NCBI GenBank assembly: GCA_020344715.1
Contig: CP070828.1
Span: forward strand, 1,288,235-1,299,896
DNA from: Candidatus Bathyarchaeota archaeon
Lineage (GTDB): Archaea; Thermoproteota; Bathyarchaeia; Bathyarchaeales; Bathyarchaeaceae
Direction of reading: 5' to 3'
Length of the DNA stretch: 11,662 bases
Of this stretch, positions 6,656-11,662 are shown piece after piece. The notes under the pieces are model-generated. The model saw only the letters and a program-made list of their open reading frames with translations. It ran no database searches and was not told the DNA's origin. Made by a program: the position numbers and the translations under genes. How positions within the stretch are numbered: the stretch's first letter is position 1; every line of letters starts with the position of its first letter.

Positions 6656-6836
6656 GTTTAAGCTATGTAGGTTGGCTCACCCCCAGCTTTTCGTTAGCAC
6701 GCCATAAAAATAACACTCAGAGAGAGCAATTGAGACGACGCAATCTGACGCTCAGAAACTTCACATTCTACTCCTGTCCATCTTTGCGACGCAATCTCGC
6801 CACGCGTGGTCTAGTCCAGCAAAGAATTGCAGCGAT
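6656..6836. other. Intergenic region between convergent genes with an 11-bp direct repeat
   Basis: CGACGCAATCT occurs at 6736-6746 and again at 6787-6797, 51 bp apart. No gene or clear terminator is seen on either strand. Confidence 0.4.
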
Positions 6837-8168
6837 TCATTTCCGGGGAAACCGCTGTTCCAAAATACTCTCCAAAGAAGGTTTGCTGAGTTCTTCAAGT
6901 TCATAATAGGCTCGCGCAGCGGGCTTGTTCAACTGCAAGACCTGCCTCAAATCGATCGGAGTCCCGATTAGAACTGCGTCACATGGTGTCTCGTTGATTG
7001 TTTCTTCAAGCTCTTTCATCTGCGCTTTACCGTACCCCACTGCTGGGAGAACGGCTCCCAGATGAGGGTATTTCTCAAAGGTTTTCACGATTGATCCTAC
7101 TGCGTGTGTGCGGGGGTCTACTATCTCTTTTGCGCCGAGCTGTTTTGCTGCAATGATTCCAGCTCCGTAAGGCATATTCCCATGAGTTATGGTCGGACCG
7201 TCTTCAACAACGAGGACTCTTTTATTCTCGATCAACTCGGGCTTGTCAACGGTGATGGGCGATGCTGCCTCTATTAAGATCGCTTTCGGATTCAATCTCT
7301 TCACGTTTTCTTTAACGGTTGTGATGTTCGCCGGGTCAGCAGTATCCATTTTGTTTATCACAATTACATCTGCCATACGCAAATTGGTTTCTCCCGGGTG
7401 ATACGCAACTTCATGCCCTGGACGATGGGGGTCGGCCACAACAATATGCAAATCCGGCTTGTAAAATGGCAGATCATTGTTACCTCCATCCCAAACGATT
7501 ATGTCCGCTTCCTTCTCGGCTTCTCGCAGAATTATTTCGTAGTCAACTCCTGCGAAAACAACTATTCCTTTGTTGATATGAGGTTCGTATTCTTCGCGTT
7601 CTTCAATCGTGCATTCATGCCTGTCTAAGTCCTCTTGAGAACCGAAACGTTGACACACCTGCCTAGTTAAGTCGCCGTAGGGCATTGGATGCCTAACAAC
7701 AACGACTCTGAAGCCTTTTTTTCTCAGTAGTCCTGCTACTCTTCGTGAGGTCTGGCTCTTCCCAGAACCTGTCCTGACAGCACATATAGAGATCACTGGG
7801 GTTTTAGCCTTCAACATTGTTGCGAAGGGACCCATAAGGCGGAAGTCAGCACCATTGGCCAAAACTGCAGAGGCTTGATGCATCACATATTCATGTGGCA
7901 CATCGCTATAGGCAAAGACGACTTCGGCTATGCGGTGTTTCTTGATTAGCGTGGGCAGATCTCTTTCGGGATAGATAGGGATCCCGTTTGGATAGTTGGG
8001 GCCTGCTAGTTCAGGAGGGTAGGCGCGTTTTTCGATGCCAGGTATCTGCGTCGCGGTGAAGGCTACTACTTCATATTCAGAGCGGTTCCTGTAGTAGACA
8101 TTAAAGTTGTGGAAGTCGCGTCCAGCGGCACCCATAATAATGACTTGGATTTTGCTCCTCAGCGCCAG
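6837..8168 (-). CDS. COG2403 P-loop GTPase, cyclic 2,3-diphosphoglycerate synthase-like
   Basis: Family members are named after cyclic 2,3-diphosphoglycerate synthetase, which in methanogens closes the ring of an osmolyte at the cost of ATP. Most members lie in organisms not known to make that compound, so the true reaction is uncertain. Numbered from an ATG at 8231: a Rossmann-like start VIIMGAAGRDFHNFNVYYRN (30-49), a P-loop RTGSGKSQTS (153-162), VWDGGNNDLPF (246-256), and NKMD (293-296), the guanine-recognition motif of GTPases. The C-terminal domain (about 335-440) includes THGNMPYGAGI and GTPIDLRQVLQL. The family normally starts about eight residues before MGAAGRD. The ATGs at 8231 and 8204 lie before or too close to the TATA box at 8211-8219, whereas GGAGG (8173-8177) precedes CTG codons at 8168 and 8162. 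I therefore place the start at 8168, with moderate doubt. Confidence 0.85.
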   Translation of the reverse strand: MALRSKIQVIIMGAAGRDFHNFNVYYRNRSEYEVVAFTATQIPGIEKRAYPPELAGPNYPNGIPIYPERDLPTLIKKHRIAEVVFAYSDVPHEYVMHQASAVLANGADFRLMGPFATMLKAKTPVISICAVRTGSGKSQTSRRVAGLLRKKGFRVVVVRHPMPYGDLTRQVCQRFGSQEDLDRHECTIEEREEYEPHINKGIVVFAGVDYEIILREAEKEADIIVWDGGNNDLPFYKPDLHIVVADPHRPGHEVAYHPGETNLRMADVIVINKMDTADPANITTVKENVKRLNPKAILIEAASPITVDKPELIENKRVLVVEDGPTITHGNMPYGAGIIAAKQLGAKEIVDPRTHAVGSIVKTFEKYPHLGAVLPAVGYGKAQMKELEETINETPCDAVLIGTPIDLRQVLQLNKPAARAYYELEELSKPSLESILEQRFPRK

Positions 8169-8172
8169 TGGT

Positions 8173-8177
8173 CCTCC
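8173..8177 (-). promoter_or_regulatory. Shine-Dalgarno GGAGG deciding the COG2403 start
   Basis: The strongest ribosome binding site of this strand here. It is 4 nt before the CTG at 8168 and 10 nt before the CTG at 8162, and it lies inside the frame if one of the ATGs upstream is used. Confidence 0.45.
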
Positions 8178-8210
8178 TGAGCGATATTGAAGACAGTATT
8201 TCATATCTCG

Positions 8211-8219
8211 TAATATAAG
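8211..8219 (-). promoter_or_regulatory. TATA box of the COG2403 gene
   Basis: CTTATATTA on the - strand. A transcript start about 26 nt on, near 8188, would fall after both in-frame ATGs and about 11 nt before the GGAGG site. Confidence 0.5.
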
Positions 8220-8257
8220 CCTTAACCGCAACCCTGTAGCTTTTGAATGCTAGGCTA

Positions 8258-8410
8258 TTACTTTCGCTTTCGGTAGATCTTTGCGCCCTCTCTATTCGTG
8301 ACGTATCCAAAGCCTGCCTCTATGAGTTCCTTGTCTTCTTCTAGGGTTGTAGCGACTCTGACGGTGAATTCTTCATCTCTAAGCTGTCCGTAGATCGCTT
8401 GCCACCTTGG
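8258..8410 (-). pseudogene. C-terminal remnant of an archaeal tyrosine recombinase (integrase)
   Basis: Fifty codons up to a TAA read as protein, with WQAIYGQLRDEEFTVRVATT and then EAGFGYVTNREGAKIYRKRK. This matches, from memory, the C-terminal end of archaeal XerC/D-type integrases, in which IYTQL carries the catalytic tyrosine and the protein ends in a phrase like EAGFEYVT...G.KLFRKRK. The IY of IYGQL would hold that tyrosine. Upstream of the tryptophan the frame stays open for about 20 more codons but has no integrase look, and a stop follows; no start codon is found. So only the last sixth of the gene is left, and it cannot be active. It marks a former integration or a deletion end. Identity rests on pattern memory, not on a search. 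Confidence 0.5.
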
Positions 8411-8426
8411 CGCTGACCCACCAACC

Positions 8427-8534
8427 GTGAATCGGTCCCGAAAGAACGCGCTGCGAAAGCTCCGAGAAGCCGATCAAGACCTCACATGGGCCAGAGAACT
8501 CGGCTATCCACACATCAGAAGGGAAACGCACTAA
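8427..8534 (+). CDS. Doubtful 35-aa basic ORF
   Basis: GTG to TAA, 35 residues, rich in R and K (NRSRKNALRKLREADQ, then WARELGYPHIRRETH). No ribosome binding site precedes the GTG. It is antisense to the open part upstream of the integrase remnant and directly before another small ORF. It may be a fragment of a virus-like gene or chance; no family is recognised. Confidence 0.2.
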   Translation: MNRSRKNALRKLREADQDLTWARELGYPHIRRETH

Positions 8535-8560
8535 TCCTGTAAGGAAGTGACGATGGAGAA

Positions 8561-8728
8561 ATGGGATTTCAGTTCAAAATACCGCTGAGCGCTGCGCTGG
8601 CAGTCGTCAAGGGAATTCAGACCGTCTCCACCATTATTCTAGCTGCTGGAGACATCACCACGATCTTGCTGACTGAGGCAGTTGCCAACGGCATCCTAAT
8701 GGGCCTCTCATACTACAAAGAAAGATAG
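8561..8728 (+). CDS. Small hydrophobic ORF (55 aa), possible remnant of an integrated element
   Basis: Not recognised. GGAAGTGA lies 10 nt before the ATG and resembles the archaeal GGAGGTGA site. The product starts MGFQFKIPLSAALAVVKGIQ, continues TVSTIILAAGDITTILLTEA and ends MGLSYYKER. It is rich in A, I, L and T with few charges, which would suit one or two weak membrane helices, or a viral structural or holin-like peptide; neither can be shown. Codon use looks protein-like and the frame has no rare features. It lies between an integrase remnant and a GC hairpin, so an origin from a mobile element is a reasonable guess. Expression is uncertain because no clear TATA box lies upstream. Confidence 0.4.
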   Translation: MGFQFKIPLSAALAVVKGIQTVSTIILAAGDITTILLTEAVANGILMGLSYYKER

Positions 8729-8806
8729 CCCGCAGAATTGACCTCAAGAGCAAGTCACTCAAAGCAATTATATGAATTCCTCACAAACCTATGCTACGCG
8801 AGGAGA

Positions 8807-8850
8807 GCGCGCGCGCGAAACTCTTAGAAACTCTGAATTAGCGCACGCGC
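8807..8850. repeat. GC-rich hairpin with alternating GC arms and tandem GAAACTCT in the loop
   Basis: GCGCGCGCGC at 8807-8816 can pair with GCGCACGCGC at 8841-8850, nine of ten pairs with one C-A mismatch. The 24-nt loop holds GAAACTCT twice with a 10-bp period (8817-8834). It could form a cruciform, Z-DNA or an RNA stem-loop, and lies 41 nt before the reductase gene. Confidence 0.5.
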
Positions 8851-8890
8851 TTACCATAAAGACTAGCGATGCTGGTGTTTAATAAGCAAC

Positions 8891-9931
8891 ATGATTGAAG
8901 TTGCGATTGTAGGAGGCGGACCCGCAGGTTCTTATTGTGCTTACTGCCTTGCCGAAAACGACGTCCATGCAGTAATCTTCGACCACACGCACCCACGAGA
9001 AAAACCCTGCGGCGGACTTGTAACGCCATTGGCGCAAAAACTACTCCCATTCCTAAAGAAAATCCCAATAGAACACTGTGAAAGGAACAAGATTTACTTT
9101 ATTTCGCCTTATGGAAAACGAATATGTCTTTCTTACGGAAAAAGCAAGCTTCTCTGTTTCTCAAGGTTAAAGCTTGATCAGTATTTGATAAACATGGCTG
9201 TCAATAAGAATGCCCAATTAATCAATGAAAAAGTCGAAGCCGTAGAAAGAAAGGGGGGCTTGTGGAAAGTCAAAACCACCAGAAAGTCGTACACCGCTAA
9301 AACGATGATTGGCGCTGATGGTGTGAGCAGTTTGGTTAGGAGAAGCACAATAGGACCCTTAAGCAGGAGGAATAAAGGCTTCTGTTATGGATATTTCGTT
9401 AGGGGTTTAGAGAAAGAGGATATGACTATAAAGTTCTTATTTCATAAAATGGGTTACATCTGGGTGTTTCCAAGAGCTGAACACACAAGCGTAGGCATTG
9501 GTTGCCCTGACATATCTCGTTCTCATGGACTTAAAATGGAATTAGACACGTTTATTGAACAACATTACCCCTATGCAGAGGAGATATCTAGATGGGCAGC
9601 ATTAATTCCCAGCGTAAAAACCAATAAAACATTCCGAATTCCCCTTGCAGGACCTAACTGGATATTAATCGGAGATGCGGCTGGTCATGTAAATCCGATA
9701 GTTGGAGAAGGCATCTTATATGCTCTCCTGGATGGTGAATTGGCAGCACAAGCAGTGGTTGATGATAGCCCTCAACTGTTTAATAAGCTATGGAAAGAGA
9801 CCTTTGGATGGAAATTGTTCACAGACGTTAAACTAATGAAATGGATATACAAAAAACCCGTCCTTGAACTCTACTGTGAATATCTCAAATTTTCGAGTTT
9901 TATTCGACCAGCATTTTCTGTTTTGGCTTGA
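8891..9931 (+). CDS. Geranylgeranyl-reductase-family FAD-dependent oxidoreductase, 346 aa
   Basis: Flavoprotein of the family that saturates geranylgeranyl chains of archaeal membrane lipids or of isoprenoid quinones; it usually acts at the membrane face. Seen in order: the dinucleotide motif VGGGPAGS (7-14), KPCGGL (38-43), the C-G-G mark typical of this family, GADGVSSLVR (141-150), and the FAD-binding GDAAGHVNPIVGEGI (261-275). All key motifs are intact. Archaeal digeranylgeranylglycerophospholipid reductases have about 390-450 residues, so this one is compact, mainly in the C-terminal part, and may act on another polyprenyl or aromatic substrate. The ATG at 8891 has no close Shine-Dalgarno; CATAAAG near 8855-8861 could be a TATA box for a nearly leaderless message. 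Base composition seems more AT-rich than the genes around it, and GC tracts lie on both sides. Confidence 0.85.
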   Translation: MIEVAIVGGGPAGSYCAYCLAENDVHAVIFDHTHPREKPCGGLVTPLAQKLLPFLKKIPIEHCERNKIYFISPYGKRICLSYGKSKLLCFSRLKLDQYLINMAVNKNAQLINEKVEAVERKGGLWKVKTTRKSYTAKTMIGADGVSSLVRRSTIGPLSRRNKGFCYGYFVRGLEKEDMTIKFLFHKMGYIWVFPRAEHTSVGIGCPDISRSHGLKMELDTFIEQHYPYAEEISRWAALIPSVKTNKTFRIPLAGPNWILIGDAAGHVNPIVGEGILYALLDGELAAQAVVDDSPQLFNKLWKETFGWKLFTDVKLMKWIYKKPVLELYCEYLKFSSFIRPAFSVLA

Positions 9932-10151
9932 GGCGAAGTTTGCTACTCATACGCCTACTGTTGTATTTTTCTATTGAACTTGAGTTAAGAATGCATTAAT
10001 GCGCGCGCGATTCTTTTCGCCCTTCGGGTGTTCTTTTACTGACACGCCACGACCCACAAGACCCTACAAAACGTGACGAGCGTATAGGCATATTCAACAT
10101 TAATATGTCACAAAACCACTTCGCGCGCGCGTACGAGTGTAAGAGATATTT

Positions 10152-10168
10152 TAGGAACTAACATCCTA
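10152..10168. promoter_or_regulatory. Inverted repeat before the phosphotransferase promoter
   Basis: TAGGA ACTAACA TCCTA lies directly upstream of the candidate TATA box. It could be an operator or an activator site; the arms are only 5 bp. Confidence 0.2.
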
Positions 10169-10172
10169 CAAT

Positions 10173-10180
10173 CTTTTATC
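10173..10180 (+). promoter_or_regulatory. TATA box of the phosphotransferase gene
   Basis: CTTTTATC, 36 nt before the ATG at 10216 and 54 nt before the preferred ATG at 10234. A transcript start near 10203 would leave room for the GGTGA site at 10222-10226. Confidence 0.35.
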
Positions 10181-10233
10181 TAATCAGAGGCTGGAAAGTC
10201 ATAGTTCATTGAGCAATGTCTGGTGACATCAAA

Positions 10234-11031
10234 ATGAAAAAAAGAAGAATTTTCGGGCTGGGTCGCACTGCGGAGATACTCTCTTGGGATGAAAATCAAG
10301 TTTTGAAGCTGTTTCGTGATGGTTGGTCGCGCTCCTCCGTCAAGCGGGAGGAAAATGTGGCTCGAACCATAAACGAAGCAGGATTGCCCGTTCCTGCTGT
10401 TTTCGGTATTGTTGAGGTTGACGGAAGATATGGCATCATCTATGAGCGGGTTGATGGACAGTCCATGTTAGATATGCTGATTGCTGAACCTGAAAAACTT
10501 GAGCTTTTCGCCAGCATGTTTGCCAAACTACACGCTCAGATGCATTCCCTCGAGCTAACTGGGCTTCCATATCAAAGACAACAACTGGAGAGAAAGATTC
10601 ACAAGGCAGAGCCGCTAGCGGAGAGGAGAAGGAACGCAGCATTGAAAGCTCTGTATGAACTTCCAGATGGCAATTTGCTCTGTCACGGAGACTTTCATCC
10701 GGACAATATTCTGATGTCAACACGAGGTCCTATCATCATAGACTGGAATGATGCTACAATGGGAAATCCACACGCAGATATCGCAAGAACTCTGCTGCTG
10801 CTTCAACAAGGTGTACCACAGCACCCGCCTGAAATTGTCAAAGAACAAATCTCGACCATGCGAAGCTCGTTTACCAATGTCTACCTGAAATCATATACGA
10901 GAAATCGTTCTATCGATCTTGCAGAGATTGAATTATGGCGACTTCCAATAGCAGCAGCACGTCTGAGTGAAGGCATCAAAGAAGAGGAAAGCCGATTGTT
11001 GTCTATCGTAGAAGCGTTGCTGGAAAAGTGA
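10234..11031 (+). CDS. APH/choline-kinase-type phosphotransferase family protein, 265 aa
   Basis: Small-molecule kinase of the aminoglycoside phosphotransferase fold (PF01636 type), cytosolic; substrate unknown. Such archaeal proteins need not act on antibiotics. The ATG at 10234 is preferred because GGTGA lies 7 nt before it; one at 10216 would add six residues. Numbered from 10216: a nucleotide-loop-like start IFGLGRTAEILSW (12-24), K31 in VLKLF as the ATP lysine, YERVDGQSML (76-85) as the hinge, the catalytic HGDFHPDN (157-164) with D159 and N164, and IIIDWNDA (173-180) with D176 as the metal-binding aspartate. All residues needed for catalysis are present and the length is normal. It has its own promoter-like elements and is not close to a neighbour on the same strand, so context gives no substrate clue. 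Confidence 0.85.
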   Translation: MKKRRIFGLGRTAEILSWDENQVLKLFRDGWSRSSVKREENVARTINEAGLPVPAVFGIVEVDGRYGIIYERVDGQSMLDMLIAEPEKLELFASMFAKLHAQMHSLELTGLPYQRQQLERKIHKAEPLAERRRNAALKALYELPDGNLLCHGDFHPDNILMSTRGPIIIDWNDATMGNPHADIARTLLLLQQGVPQHPPEIVKEQISTMRSSFTNVYLKSYTRNRSIDLAEIELWRLPIAAARLSEGIKEEESRLLSIVEALLEK

Positions 11032-11107
11032 GATTGATATGCGTGCGCATCCCCTAGTTATGAGACAAATATTCAGATATAGAAACCGTGTTTAATTCCG
11101 ACCTTCC

Positions 11108-11113
11108 AAAAAA
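11108..11113 (-). terminator. Oligo-T stop of the aminotransferase gene
   Basis: On the - strand, CTCCCCTTTTTTGG lies about 44 nt after the stop codon. A run of six T is a modest archaeal transcription stop. Confidence 0.35.
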
Positions 11114-11156
11114 GGGGAGTTTGCGGGGGATATCACCACAACATTCGCCTTAACCG

Positions 11157-11662
11157 TTATCTGACAACTTCAACAACCGAATCGGCAATGTAACTTATTT
11201 CTTGCAGCGTTACACCCGGATGAACTGGCAACGAAATCACTTGAGCTGAAGCTTTTTCTGCTTCTGGAAGATCATCGGTTGCGAATTGGCGATAAAAGGG
11301 CATAAGGTGGATCGGTGTGCGGTAATAGACGGTTGCGCCTATGCCACGTTTCCGCAATTTTTCCACAACTCCATCCCTCTCAGCTCGGTCACTATCGTCA
11401 AGTCTAATCGTATAAAGGTACCAGCTATGTCTGCAACCGTCAGGTTCCTCTGGCAACGTCAAACGTCTTGCAGGACTCAGTTTTTCAGTCAGGCACTGAG
11501 CGTTCTTGCGCCTCTTATCCAGAAAAGTTGACAGCTTTCCCAGCTGAGCTAGACCGATCGCTGCCTCCATTTCGGGCATACGATAGTTATGTCCAAGCAT
11601 GAACGATACGTACTCGTCTTTTTCTCCGTGCGATCTCGCACAGCGTAGAATTTCGGCGAATT
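11157..11662 (-). CDS. DegT/DnrJ/EryC1/StrS aminotransferase, C-terminal part
   Basis: PLP-dependent sugar aminotransferase family, making amino sugars for surface glycans, protein glycosylation or secondary products. The gene runs off the right edge; the frame is open to the last base, so the ATG at 11598-11600 is internal. Seen: a segment before it reading AEILRCARSHG, then GHNYRMPEMEAAIGLAQL, the family's well-kept N-Y-R-M block, HSWYLYTIRLD, GIGATVYYRTPIHLMPFYRQ, and a C-terminal end with ISLPVHPGVTLQEISYIAD. These are the standard marks of the C-terminal domain. The lysine that binds PLP lies upstream, outside the window, so activity cannot be judged. Usual length is about 370 residues, so roughly 170 of them are here. 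Partner genes, if any, would lie to the right. Confidence 0.93.
   Translation of the reverse strand, partial: FAEILRCARSHGEKDEYVSFMLGHNYRMPEMEAAIGLAQLGKLSTFLDKRRKNAQCLTEKLSPARRLTLPEEPDGCRHSWYLYTIRLDDSDRAERDGVVEKLRKRGIGATVYYRTPIHLMPFYRQFATDDLPEAEKASAQVISLPVHPGVTLQEISYIADSVVEVVR

Larger units (their letters stand above)
9932..10215. other. Intergenic region with GC tracts and small inverted repeats
   Basis: Holds ATTTTTC at 9965-9971 (a possible stop for the reductase), GCGCGCGCG at 10001-10009, a short stem CGCCC-TTC-GGGTG at 10019-10031 followed by a T run, CGCGCGCGCG at 10122-10131, and TAGGA/TCCTA at 10152-10168. No ORF with protein-like content is seen. Confidence 0.5.

Noticed and set aside
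7189..7628. Two + strand open frames opposite the COG2403 gene
   Set aside because: The - strand frame holds P-loop and NKMD motifs; the + frames have no motif and no start signals.
10019..10040. Intrinsic terminator after the reductase gene
   Set aside because: The stem of five pairs with a wobble and a T run broken by C is weak, about 90 nt after the stop; noted in the intergenic entry only.
8807..10131. CRISPR array
   Set aside because: The GC tracts are few, very short and unevenly spaced; there are no repeats of 24-37 bp with regular spacers.
10234..11031. Antibiotic resistance gene
   Set aside because: The kinase motifs only place it in the broad APH/choline-kinase fold; nothing points to an aminoglycoside substrate.

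Overview
The window looks archaeal. TATA-box-like promoters sit 20-40 nt before several genes, Shine-Dalgarno sequences are of the GGTGA/GGAGG type, and GTG/TTG starts are common. Gene content agrees: a geranylgeranyl-reductase-family flavoprotein, a COG2403 (cyclic 2,3-diphosphoglycerate synthase-like) GTPase and archaeal-type APC permeases. A Bathyarchaeia- or Thaumarchaeota-related genome is my guess from gene style only. I saw no rRNA, tRNA or CRISPR array.

Region 1 (1-4780, + strand) begins with the 3' part of a coiled-coil protein of unknown function. A membrane-transport block follows: two tandem small two-TM proteins, two tandem APC-superfamily permeases and a third small two-TM protein. 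Both permeases end in an extra two-TM unit that resembles the stand-alone small proteins, so this block may be a transporter family with its own accessory module. The second permease has charge reversals at positions that form the substrate site in this fold.

Region 2 (4974-6655) is a divergent pair: a CaCA-family cation exchanger (- strand) and an ArsR-like winged-helix regulator (+ strand). They share a 143-bp AT-rich promoter region with a repeated AGGGGTC element and a short upstream ORF. The regulator may control the exchanger, but that is inference.

Region 3 (6837-8890) holds the COG2403 protein (- strand). Its TATA box and ribosome binding site argue for a non-ATG start. Upstream lies what reads as the C-terminal remnant of an archaeal tyrosine recombinase, then a 55-codon membrane-type ORF and a strong GC hairpin. 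I read this as the scar of an integrated element.

Region 4 (8891-11662) holds a compact, rather AT-rich geranylgeranyl-reductase-family gene with alternating GC tracts on both sides, an APH/choline-kinase-type phosphotransferase, and the C-terminal part of a DegT/DnrJ/EryC1 aminotransferase (- strand) that runs off the right edge. These three show no obvious joint pathway.
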